A stretch of DNA of 10,203 bases from an uncultured Pseudobdellovibrionaceae bacterium (GCA_934277865.1 CAKQVW010000080.1:1-10203); one strand, 5' to 3'; positions 1 to 6,344 are shown, counted from the stretch's first letter. The notes: generated by a model not told the origin, from the sequence alone. Made by a program: numbers and translations.

Positions 1-75
<75 letters not shown>

Positions 76-200
76 ACACGAATGTCGGACAAGTCGAATC
101 TCATTGGGGCCGACACAAGTCAAGTGCCGCCTTCTAAGATTTATTAATTAGCCCAAAAGGGAGGCATAAAACGATATTTTGAGCGGTAGTTGCCGCAGCT
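76..200 (-). promoter_or_regulatory. Gap upstream of tRNA-Ala, possible weak promoter
   Basis: This 125-nt gap separates the unknown 177-aa gene from the tRNA. On the minus strand it contains an AT-rich tract (about 137-152) followed by TTGACT (123-118). The -10 region 15-17 nt further on (GAGATT or AGATTC) is a poor match. An AT-rich UP-element-like tract before a TTGACT box would suit a stable-RNA promoter, but this is only suggestive. No convincing terminator for the upstream gene is visible; the best hairpin (GCGG/CCGC, 6-nt loop, near 184-197) has only four base pairs and no T tract. Confidence 0.25.
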
Positions 201-734
201 TCAGGCGTTTGCCCGCAGGCCCGGGCACGCATTCATATAAGGAAGCAGCCAGGCTTTTTCCTTTTGAACATCAAAACCGGCCCGCTCTGCCCCACGCAGA
301 ATGGAATCAAAGAGCTCTCGCAAAACACTGAGGTCGCTATCTGCCGATTCAGCTGCGTCCTCCATTGCTTCCAAAACAGAGACAAGATCTGGCGTGGTGA
401 CGACGCGCGGGAGCTTCGATGCAGCCGCCGTATTGGGCTGCGGAGCCGCTTTTCGAGAGACAGGTTTAAAGCCAATCAGCCGTTCCGTGATGAGGATCTT
501 GAGGCCGTCTTGAAAGTTCACTTGAACAAAGGTGCGCCCGTCCGCATCGGCGCGTAGCAGGACATCTTGCAAGCGAGCCGCGCGGATGTGAATCGTGTGC
601 CCGTCTATTCGCTGGCGAATACGAACCTGATCCGGTGATGACTGATCGGCTTCGAGATCACGTGCATTGCCCATGAAATCGAGAATCGATTGCAGAAGCT
701 CGAGTTGTTTTGTCGTCGCAGTCGAAAATTCCAA
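201..734 (-). CDS. Conserved-looking hypothetical protein, 177 aa, TTG start
   Basis: I do not recognise this protein and assign no function. It is soluble, with no signal peptide or membrane segment. Residues 1-25 look helical. Residues 35-90 look like a compact beta-rich domain, with a basic stretch around QVRIRQRIDGHTIHIRAARL followed by FVQVNFQDG. A Pro/Ala-rich linker spans about 95-110. An acidic helical C-terminal part follows (about 113-165) and contains one cysteine. The start is decided by a perfect AGGAGG at 746-741, six nt before a TTG codon at 734. The ATG at 738 lies only two nt from the same AGGAGG, is in another frame and opens a short reading frame. The gene stands alone between the tRNA-Ala and the divergent cupin gene. 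Coding is supported by the Shine-Dalgarno sequence and uninterrupted length; function is unknown. Confidence 0.8.
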   Translation of the reverse strand: MEFSTATTKQLELLQSILDFMGNARDLEADQSSPDQVRIRQRIDGHTIHIRAARLQDVLLRADADGRTFVQVNFQDGLKILITERLIGFKPVSRKAAPQPNTAAASKLPRVVTTPDLVSVLEAMEDAAESADSDLSVLRELFDSILRGAERAGFDVQKEKAWLLPYMNACPGLRANA

Positions 735-740
735 ACATGT

Positions 741-746
741 CCTCCT
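741..746 (-). promoter_or_regulatory. Shine-Dalgarno AGGAGG fixing a TTG start
   Basis: A perfect AGGAGG on the minus strand lies six nt upstream of TTG at 734-732. It selects TTG over the out-of-frame ATG at 738, which would have only a two-nt spacer. Confidence 0.75.
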
Positions 747-813
747 GCCACTTCGTGTAGCGCGGGGGGCGTCATGCCACAGTCTTCACCGCTATCGTCC
801 TCTCAATTCAACT

Positions 814-842
814 ACTTAAGGGGCAAACATCACTCGTCTCAA
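814..842 (-). promoter_or_regulatory. Candidate promoter for the 177-aa hypothetical gene
   Basis: On the minus strand TTGAGA (842-837) is followed after 17 nt by TTAAGT (819-814). The -35 matches sigma70 consensus at five of six positions, the -10 at only three. It would give a 5' leader of roughly 70 nt before the TTG start at 734. The remainder of the 735-1000 gap shows no other strong signal. Confidence 0.25.
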
Positions 843-963
843 AGCGAGGCTGAAATCTCGACTTAGGGAATGACAAGGCTGTATCGCAGAGAGACGACCT
901 ACGAGAGACGGCGAACGAGCGACGCCCCCTCGAAGTCGAGAGCCGCTAACGAACCGAGAGCAC

Positions 964-991
964 GTGACAAGGCGAGGATTTCGCATCTAAA
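964..991 (+). promoter_or_regulatory. Candidate promoter for the cupin gene
   Basis: GTGACA (964-969), a 16-nt spacer, then TCTAAA (986-991). The -35 matches five of six and the -10 four of six consensus positions. The predicted transcription start near 998 is only a few bases before the ATG at 1001, so the message would be leaderless or nearly so. That agrees with the absence of a properly spaced Shine-Dalgarno sequence. Confidence 0.35.
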
Positions 992-1000
992 AGTAAGGGT

Positions 1001-1306
1001 ATGTTGATCAATCGATGGACCGGCCAATCTCTCCCCTCCCCGCAACAGCTGAAGATGCTCTTGGTAAATGAAGGCCTCCAGCCAGAACTTGAAACTCTGG
1101 CTGCACACTCGGCAATCAAGGAGCATCGTCATCCGTTCGACGAGGTCAGAATTGTCTTAGAAGGAAATTTGATTATCGACGTCAACGGCAACCAGCTGCT
1201 GCTTCGCCCAGGGGACCGAATCGATGTTCCAGCCAACACCCGGCATTCTAAGATGGTCCATGGCGGCGGCGCCTGCATCTCCATCATCGCAAAGCGCACG
1301 TTCTGA
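1001..1306 (+). CDS. Small single-domain cupin protein
   Basis: This 101-aa protein is a single beta-barrel cupin. Cupin motif 1 is complete: H42-x-H44-x3-E48-x6-G55, in HRHPFDEVRIVLEG. Motif 2 is G71-x5-P77 followed by H82 (PANTRH). Together these give a normal 3-His/1-Glu metal site (H42, H44, E48, H82). The N-terminal part (residues 12-36, ending in NEGLQPELE) resembles the helical lead-in of small stand-alone cupins. The substrate cannot be read from sequence; such proteins range from dioxygenase-like enzymes to metal or ligand sensors. ATG at 1001 has TAAGGG only one nt upstream. TTG at 1004 would have a four-nt spacer and is a possible alternative start. The gene converges on rarA, with 12 nt between stop codons, and diverges from the 177-aa gene. 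Confidence 0.88.
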   Translation: MLINRWTGQSLPSPQQLKMLLVNEGLQPELETLAAHSAIKEHRHPFDEVRIVLEGNLIIDVNGNQLLLRPGDRIDVPANTRHSKMVHGGGACISIIAKRTF

Positions 1307-1337
1307 ATCAGTTACGGCTTAGGGGTTGGGTGATTCA
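1304..1337. repeat. Inverted repeat at the convergent cupin/rarA ends
   Basis: TGAATCA (1304-1310) and TGATTCA (1331-1337) are perfect 7-bp inverted arms around a 20-nt G-rich loop. The arms cover the cupin stop codon and the last codons of rarA. There is no T tract on either side, so a function as a bidirectional terminator is only a guess. Confidence 0.3.
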
Positions 1338-2644
1338 CCGCGGATCCAGGCTTGGTACTGCTTCATGGTCTTTTCAAAACCACGTCCGGTAAGCTCAAGA
1401 AATTTCGTCGCTTCGAGCCCCTCTGGCAGAAAGTTCTGCGCCACGAAACCACGTTCGCCATCGTGAGAGTAGCGATAGCCTTTGCCAAATCCAAGGGACT
1501 TGGAAAGCTTGGTTTTGGAGGAACGAAGCGCCAGCGGGATAGGGAGTGAGCCTGTTCGATCAACAAGTTCCAGTGCGGACTGATAGGCCGCATAGGACGA
1601 ATTGGATTTCGGTGCGCAGGCCAAATAAACCACCGTCTGAGCGAAGATGATCCCTGCCTCGGGCCAGCCCACACGGGTCACGGCGTCATGGCAAGAGGTT
1701 GCGATCTGCAACCCTCGTGGATCGGCGTTTCCGACATCTTCTGAGGCGAGAATCATCAGGCGCCTCGCAAGAAACGCCACGTCCTCCTGCGCGCGCGCCA
1801 AGCGTGCGAGGTAGTACAACGCTGCATCGGCATCGGAACCACGAATCGACTTTATCAGCGCCGAGATCGTGTCGTAATGAGCGTCTCCGGCACGGTCAAA
1901 TTTCAGGGTAAGTTCGCCGATTCGCTCTTGAACCTGTTCGCCATTTAACGGTTGTTCGGGCGCTCCCGCCGGTTCGCTGGCCAACAGCCACTCGACCGAG
2001 TTCAAAAGCTTTCGTCCATCGCCATCCGAAATCGCCACAAAACGCTGCCAGCCATCTTCCGACAGCCATAAATCGATGTCCGACTTGAGCTCTGCAAAAC
2101 CTCTTCGTGCAAGTTCGCGGAGGTCGTCATCGGTGAGTGGCTCGAAAGCAAGAACTTGGCACCTGGAAATCAAAGCGGGATTAAGAGTGTGAGACGGATT
2201 CTCGGTCGTCGCCCCGAGGAGGCTCACATCGCCCGACTCCAGCGAAGCCAGCAAGACATCTTGCTGGGCACGGTTGAGCCGATGGATCTCGTCTACAAAG
2301 ACGATCGTGCGCTTGCGGTCTGTGAGACGTCGCATCCGGGCTCGGTCACAGACTTCTTTGAGAATTTTAGCTCCGGTTTCAATGGCCGGGCAGTTCTCAG
2401 TGACCAGGTCGGGACCAGCGGAAATGATGCGCGCCAAAGTGGTTTTGCCACATCCTGGAGGCCCAAACAGGATGAAGCTTGGTATGCGCCCGCCCTGTAT
2501 GCTGTTTTGAAGCTGGCGGCGCCACTGCGCCTGTCCACTGAGCAGTCGCGGTTGACCGACCATATCGTCAAGCGACTTAGGCCGAAGGCGTTCTGCCAAG
2601 GGGCGATCAGCGGATTGAGCAAGCGCAGATTCAAAGAGATCCAT
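1319..2644 (-). CDS. rarA: Replication-associated recombination protein A (AAA+ ATPase RarA/MgsA)
   Basis: RarA is a clamp-loader-related AAA+ ATPase of the WRNIP1/Mgs1 family. It acts at stalled or gapped replication forks with SSB and the replisome. The 441-aa length is typical. Visible motifs are the N-terminal MDLFESAL and RPLAERLRPKSLDDMVGQ, Walker A GPPGCGKTT (61-69), Walker B VFVDEIHR (115-122), sensor 1 GATTENPS (144-151) and LISRC (158-162). The family-specific C-terminal block KFDRAGDAHYDTISALIKSIRGSDADAALYYLARL runs from about 249 to 283, followed by SEDVGNADP (301-309). The ATG at 2644 is the only possible start: an in-frame TAG lies 12 nt upstream and no other start codon occurs before the conserved N-terminus. 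There is no Shine-Dalgarno sequence, and a stable hairpin abuts the ATG. The gene follows the pil operon terminator, so it may depend on readthrough or an unseen promoter. Confidence 0.97.
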   Translation of the reverse strand: MDLFESALAQSADRPLAERLRPKSLDDMVGQPRLLSGQAQWRRQLQNSIQGGRIPSFILFGPPGCGKTTLARIISAGPDLVTENCPAIETGAKILKEVCDRARMRRLTDRKRTIVFVDEIHRLNRAQQDVLLASLESGDVSLLGATTENPSHTLNPALISRCQVLAFEPLTDDDLRELARRGFAELKSDIDLWLSEDGWQRFVAISDGDGRKLLNSVEWLLASEPAGAPEQPLNGEQVQERIGELTLKFDRAGDAHYDTISALIKSIRGSDADAALYYLARLARAQEDVAFLARRLMILASEDVGNADPRGLQIATSCHDAVTRVGWPEAGIIFAQTVVYLACAPKSNSSYAAYQSALELVDRTGSLPIPLALRSSKTKLSKSLGFGKGYRYSHDGERGFVAQNFLPEGLEATKFLELTGRGFEKTMKQYQAWIRGESPNP

Positions 2645-2645
2645 G

Positions 2646-2671
2646 CGCCCGGTCTACCGCAGACCAGGGCG
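2646..2671 (-). promoter_or_regulatory. GC-rich hairpin abutting the rarA start codon
   Basis: On the minus strand CGCCC-T-GGTCT pairs with AGACC-GGGCG around a five-nt loop (2660-2656). This gives ten base pairs with one single-base bulge (2666). The hairpin ends one nt before the rarA ATG, where a ribosome would bind, and there is no Shine-Dalgarno sequence. It is not followed by a T tract, so it is not a terminator. A translational control element is plausible but inferred. Confidence 0.5.
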
Positions 2672-2682
2672 AAGCGACACCC

Positions 2683-2706
2683 AAAAAACTCATGGAACTG
2701 CCTGAG
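2683..2706 (-). terminator. Intrinsic terminator after the pilQ-lipoprotein operon
   Basis: On the minus strand CTCAGG (2706-2701) pairs with CC-A-TGAG (2695-2689). This makes six base pairs with one bulged A and a five-nt loop, followed directly by TTTTTT (2688-2683). The stem is short, but the uninterrupted six-T tract right after it is the classic form. It starts 23 nt after the lipoprotein stop codon and precedes rarA. Confidence 0.5.
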
Positions 2707-2720
2707 ACGAATGCCTCAGG
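2701..2720 (-). promoter_or_regulatory. Alternative hairpin competing with the terminator
   Basis: CCTGAG (2720-2715) pairs perfectly with CTCAGG (2706-2701) around an eight-nt loop. The second arm is also the first arm of the terminator stem, so the two structures are mutually exclusive, as in an attenuator. The upstream hairpin has no bulge and could be at least as stable. Confidence 0.35.
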
Positions 2721-2728
2721 AGGCCAAT

Positions 2729-3385
2729 CTAGAGCCTTTCTGCGCGGACCGTGGTCGACTGACGAATGGGCTTTTGGTTGCCCTCTTTGTCTGTGGCGTA
2801 GCCGCGCAGCGTGACCTTGATCGAGACAGATCCCGAAGTTGAATCGGGCTTGGTGGCAATGCCGTAGAGATGCAATCCACATGGCGCGTAAGGGTCTGTG
2901 GGCCCTTTGCGGCGAGTCGAGTTTGAGTCGAGATTGAAGGCTACCCTCGCCGATCGATTGTCATCTTGCTCGATGGTGAGATCCGCGAGTCCTGTTAGGG
3001 CTCGAATTTCATCCTCACTGAGCGCCAGTTTTTGTCCGTCTTCGGCCGTCAACGCCGAGCCCGTCATCTCGACAACAAGCTCCGAGATCGTCAGAGCATC
3101 TGGCGAACGCCATTGCAGACTGAAGTTCTGAAAGTAGGCTCGATCGGCCGTGAGATCACGAGAAACGATATCAGTCGCCGAACGTTTCGCCTCGGCGTAG
3201 GCCACACAGCTAGAACCAGATCCTGGAACGATAAAAACCTTGCTCGGAGAAATTCCAATCGCGATATCAGCCGATGGCCCGCCCGTCTCACTGCAACTGG
3301 TCGCCGAAAATAGCACGGCCAGGAGCGCGGCAGACGCCAGCACTTTCCTTGTTTGCAGAATAGATCGTCGAGAAATCGAACTCAT
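2729..3385 (-). CDS. Unrecognised lipoprotein, last gene of the pil operon
   Basis: This 218-aa protein has no family I recognise. The N-terminus is a lipoprotein signal: basic n-region, hydrophobic core VLASAALLAVLFSA, then a lipobox-like ATSC with the candidate lipidated C31. The n-region contains SRRSILQ, close to the twin-arginine consensus SRRxFLK, so Tat export is possible. The mature part looks beta-rich. It has two more cysteines (C60, C169) that could form a disulfide, and a segment at about 97-140 (SPDALTISELVVEMTG, then an acidic helix). ATG at 3385 is chosen because AGGAG (3398-3394) is eight nt upstream. The in-frame GTG at 3391 is only two nt away and the ATG at 3393 is out of frame. 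The Shine-Dalgarno sequence overlaps the end of pilQ and the gap is 11 nt, so translation is probably coupled. A pilotin or PilQ-accessory role is inferred from position only. Confidence 0.85.
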   Translation of the reverse strand: MSSISRRSILQTRKVLASAALLAVLFSATSCSETGGPSADIAIGISPSKVFIVPGSGSSCVAYAEAKRSATDIVSRDLTADRAYFQNFSLQWRSPDALTISELVVEMTGSALTAEDGQKLALSEDEIRALTGLADLTIEQDDNRSARVAFNLDSNSTRRKGPTDPYAPCGLHLYGIATKPDSTSGSVSIKVTLRGYATDKEGNQKPIRQSTTVRAERL

Positions 3386-3396
3386 TTCCACATCTC

Positions 3397-5652
3397 CTAT
3401 TCTAGCGATCTCCCCTTCGGGAGGGTACGGTCAGCGTTCAAAATTCTCGGTGTGATAAACACCAAGAGTTCGTTTCTCAAGCTGGTTTTATCTGTGGATT
3501 TAAACAACCAGCCAAGAATCGGTATATTCCTTAGATATGGCGTTCCGGTTTCGCCTTCCGTCGTATCAGACTGGTACACGCCGCCAATCACCGCTGTCTG
3601 GCCATTCTTCACCATGACATTGGTTTGCACATTTCTAGACTCGATCGGCGCGTTGTCTCCATCCGCCGCACCTAGGAATTCTCTGCGGAAGTTCACCTGC
3701 ATCAGAATATCGCCACCCGAAGTAATCTGCGGTGTCACTGTCAGTGTGGTCGGAACTGGACGGTACGTGACAGAGACCAGCGGCTGCGTCGTCGTAGCCC
3801 CTCCGGTCGCCGCAGCTTGGGTGAGGACGGGAATCTGAATAGATTGGTCAATTGTGGCCTGCTGGGCGTTCATGGTGACGACACGTGGAGAAGAGATGAT
3901 CTTCGCCATAGATTGACGCTCAAACAATGCAAGCTTGGCATCGAGATCACCAAAGAAACTCAGTGTTCCGAGGCGGAAATCAAGAGATGTCGCAGCAGAC
4001 GGCAGCCTCGGTGAAACTCGTCCACTTTGTCCAAACGTCAAACCTCCGAGCGGAACATCTTGTCCAGTGTAACCCCAGTTGATACCGAAGTTTCGCCCCA
4101 TGTCCTCTTTTGCTTCGACAATCTTGCCTTCGATCATCACTTGCAGCGGAGCCGTATCCAGCGCTCGAACAAGTTGCTCAATGCGCTGAATGTTGTCGTC
4201 CGTATCGGTGACGATGATCGAACTCGAGCGTGGATCTGCTTCGATGCGTCCTCGACCTGATGCCACGCTTAGCTGTCCACCGGTCACCGAGGTCGACGTC
4301 GCTTGTAGCGTGTTGCGAATCTGGCCCGCTAGAGTGGCCACATTGGCGAAGCTCACCGGAATGACTTTGACTCGCAAAGGAAGTGTGGCTTCTTGCGCCT
4401 CAAGAATACGTCGCGCATCTTCCGCTTCACTTTGAAGTTGGCGAATCGGAGCTATACGAAGCACGGTTCCCTGGCGGACATAACCGAGGCCACGTGTCTT
4501 CATGATAATTGACAGCGCCTGATCCCAGGGAACTTGGCGAAGCTTGATCGTGATGTTGCCGTTGATGTCGTCCGACATGATGATGTTCGCACCGCTTTGA
4601 TCTGCGATCAGCGTGATCACATCCCGTACTGGTGTGTCGCGAACTTCGATCGAGATGGGACGCCCGTAAAAGCGGGTCGCGCCAAGATTCTCTTCCTGCA
4701 GTGAACTCGTCCCCATGATTTTGGCCGAACCCACCGGTGCAGCCGGAGCCGCCACACGAGTCGCGGGCCGACTTTCCGTACTGCTTGATGCCGTGAACTC
4801 TTCTGTGCCGGGATCTTCGCTGCCGTAGTCATCGCTGGCCGCCGAGGTGTCGGCAAACTCTTCACCACCGCCATCGCCTGACTCATTAGCCCTTGTGGAC
4901 GAAACTTGCTGATCGGCCGACTGTTTCGAGGCCGGCTGCGCACCACCTGCGACGATTGCCAAGACACGATCGTTTTGTTTCACATCGACAGACCGCGGTT
5001 GGCGATACTGCAGAACGATTCGAGCCGTGTTCGAACCGGGCTCCTGGTAGGCATTGATCGACACGGTTGCCTGTTTGAAATCCTTCGTGTTGAAGGGACG
5101 TTTCAACTTATCTGGAAGCTTGGCATTGGCGATTTCAATGATCACTTGGTTTTGGCTGGGCACTTCGCGCGTGCGGTACGTTGCCGGGCTCGAGGTCGTG
5201 ACGATGACGGTGCCACCAGCTTGCTTCGAATCGTACTGAATGTCTGTGATCTGAACGTCTTCACCCAGCGCTGTCGGCTGTGCGGGAACAGGCTCCGATA
5301 CCACCGGCACGCTATCCGCAGAATACTCTCCGCCACTGCCAGTGCCGAGATCGGCGCCAAGGTCGGACTCGAGATCCGACTCCAGATCGTTCTCCAGCTC
5401 GGATTCCAAATCTGCTTCCAGATCGTTCTGCGCCAAGTACCGAGTGCGACCAGCTGTCGATGCGGTCGCGCGCCTCTTCTTGGAATTCTTTTTCGACTTC
5501 GCTGTCGACTTCGCGGTCGAGCGTTTAACACGCGAACCGGTCGCGGCTTCACGAGCTTCGACCTCCACCGGGCCGCCCACAAGTAGGCCGCCAAATGCGA
5601 TGGCGAGTGAAAGAGACGCAACAGATGCGCGATGTAAGAGACGATTCACCAT
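3397..5652 (-). CDS. pilQ: Type IV pilus secretin PilQ
   Basis: PilQ forms the outer-membrane ring through which the pilus passes. At 751 aa it is of normal length. Residues 1-33 form a signal peptide (cleavage after VEVEA). A Lys/Arg-rich stretch follows (42-71), then an acidic four-residue repeat (77-103). One AMIN domain, the putative peptidoglycan-binding module, occupies about 132-236. A Gly/Ser/Glu linker precedes the N0/STN domain (about 331-402) and the N1 domain (about 425-505). The secretin core (about 506-740) includes VMIEGKIVEAKEDMGRNFGINWG and ends with TPYLRNIPILGWLFKS and NELLVFITPRIL. ATG at 5652 has GGAGG eight nt upstream (5665-5661). The ATG at 5679 would place that sequence inside the gene. 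A 128-nt gap separates it from pilP. Only one AMIN domain is seen, whereas many PilQ proteins have two or three. Confidence 0.97.
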   Translation of the reverse strand: MVNRLLHRASVASLSLAIAFGGLLVGGPVEVEAREAATGSRVKRSTAKSTAKSKKNSKKRRATASTAGRTRYLAQNDLEADLESELENDLESDLESDLGADLGTGSGGEYSADSVPVVSEPVPAQPTALGEDVQITDIQYDSKQAGGTVIVTTSSPATYRTREVPSQNQVIIEIANAKLPDKLKRPFNTKDFKQATVSINAYQEPGSNTARIVLQYRQPRSVDVKQNDRVLAIVAGGAQPASKQSADQQVSSTRANESGDGGGEEFADTSAASDDYGSEDPGTEEFTASSSTESRPATRVAAPAAPVGSAKIMGTSSLQEENLGATRFYGRPISIEVRDTPVRDVITLIADQSGANIIMSDDINGNITIKLRQVPWDQALSIIMKTRGLGYVRQGTVLRIAPIRQLQSEAEDARRILEAQEATLPLRVKVIPVSFANVATLAGQIRNTLQATSTSVTGGQLSVASGRGRIEADPRSSSIIVTDTDDNIQRIEQLVRALDTAPLQVMIEGKIVEAKEDMGRNFGINWGYTGQDVPLGGLTFGQSGRVSPRLPSAATSLDFRLGTLSFFGDLDAKLALFERQSMAKIISSPRVVTMNAQQATIDQSIQIPVLTQAAATGGATTTQPLVSVTYRPVPTTLTVTPQITSGGDILMQVNFRREFLGAADGDNAPIESRNVQTNVMVKNGQTAVIGGVYQSDTTEGETGTPYLRNIPILGWLFKSTDKTSLRNELLVFITPRILNADRTLPKGRSLE
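5344..5424 (-). repeat. Acidic 12-bp tandem repeat inside pilQ
   Basis: About seven imperfect copies of a four-codon unit encode DLEA, DLES, ELEN, DLES, DLES, DLGA and DLG. They lie between the Lys-rich segment and the AMIN domain of PilQ. The codons vary between copies, so the repeat is older than a recent slippage product. Such arrays can change length between strains. Confidence 0.75.
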
Positions 5653-5780
5653 TCGGGTGCCCTCCGTGGATCCCAACATCAGAAGTATGACATGGCTTCT
5701 CGCCAGACGCGACCTCTCGACAGGTCCAGTCCAGGTCTAGGTTCGATAAGAATTTGGCGAATGATTTTATACCGAGAGAC
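5653..5780 (-). promoter_or_regulatory. pilP-pilQ intergenic leader with hairpin and short repeats
   Basis: This 128-nt gap is the only sizeable break inside the operon. It contains an inverted repeat, GACCT (5711-5715) and AGGTC (5722-5726). It also contains two direct copies of CAGGTC eleven bp apart (5721-5726, 5732-5737) and a CCTAGACC motif on the minus strand (5741-5734). I see no convincing promoter. It may be a processing or attenuation region setting the level of the secretin, but this is inferred. Confidence 0.35.
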
Positions 5781-6344
5781 CTATTTGGCGAGCTTCACGA
5801 CCTGAGCCGTCGTTGTCAGGCGACCAGCATCACCTTCCATCGTCTCAACCACGACGATTTCACCTTCGCGAATGACCGCAATGTATCCATTGCGCAAGCC
5901 AATTTTTGCATTCGGACCTACAACATGAACCTTCCCAAGCGGATCGGAGATCATTGCTCGAGGCCGCTTGACGTCCCATACGATTCCAATGAGCTTCAGC
6001 GCACTGAGTTCAAACTTTTGCAGTCCAACCAGAGGTCCGTGACGAGCACCCATCGGAACTGGCTGATCCAAGACTGGCGGGAAGAAGGGATCACGACGCT
6101 GACGAGGCTTGTAATCAAACGCATCCATCAATCCCTGCAAAAACAGTTCGTCCGACAGCGTCTCAAGTTGCTTGGTCGCTTCCTTCGGATCAATGGCTCC
6201 GCCATCGGCCGCAGCATCGCCCGCTGCGGCTGCTGCCGCTGACGGATCTTGCGCAAAAGCCGGTGCTGTCCCCATCAAGGAAAGCAGAAACATCCAGCGA
6301 ACAACATTGGAGGCAGACATTGGAAGCAGCTTACGGACTTCCAC
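5781..6344 (-). CDS. pilP: Type IV pilus assembly protein PilP
   Basis: PilP bridges the inner-membrane PilN/PilO complex and the N0 domain of PilQ. In 187 aa there is a signal sequence (hydrophobic WMFLLSLMGTAPAFA, cleavage after A31), an Ala-rich stretch (35-50), then a helical segment (about 53-77) and RRDPFFPP (83-90). The C-terminal beta domain follows (about 110-187) with the family hallmark FELSALKLIGIVWD and GKVHVVGPNAKIGLRNGYI. The protein contains no cysteine, so the lipidation usual for PilP is impossible. GTG at 6344 is preferred because GGAGG (6354-6350) lies five nt upstream. An ATG at 6320 is possible but has no Shine-Dalgarno sequence. The start overlaps the end of pilO by 14 nt, so translation is probably coupled. 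Confidence 0.93.
   Translation of the reverse strand: MEVRKLLPMSASNVVRWMFLLSLMGTAPAFAQDPSAAAAAAGDAAADGGAIDPKEATKQLETLSDELFLQGLMDAFDYKPRQRRDPFFPPVLDQPVPMGARHGPLVGLQKFELSALKLIGIVWDVKRPRAMISDPLGKVHVVGPNAKIGLRNGYIAVIREGEIVVVETMEGDAGRLTTTAQVVKLAK

Noticed and set aside
2156..2842. Long plus-strand open frame (about 228 codons) opposite rarA and the lipoprotein gene
   Set aside because: It runs antisense across two convincing minus-strand genes, has no recognisable domain and no ribosome binding site; it is a shadow frame.
3386..3393. Lipoprotein start at GTG 3391 or at ATG 3393
   Set aside because: GTG 3391 is two nt from AGGAG and ATG 3393 is out of frame; ATG 3385 has proper spacing.
4906..5586. 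Long plus-strand open frame (about 226 codons) opposite the 5' part of pilQ
   Set aside because: Composition is Arg/Cys/Leu-rich, as expected of an antisense shadow, and it overlaps the conserved AMIN region of PilQ.
5653..5679. pilQ start at the ATG at 5679
   Set aside because: That start would place the good GGAGG (5665-5661) inside the gene and adds nine residues before the signal peptide; ATG 5652 has an eight-nt spacer.
5766..5771. TATAAA box in the pilP-pilQ gap as a pilQ promoter
   Set aside because: No acceptable -35 element lies 16-20 nt upstream of it; it is probably just AT-rich sequence.
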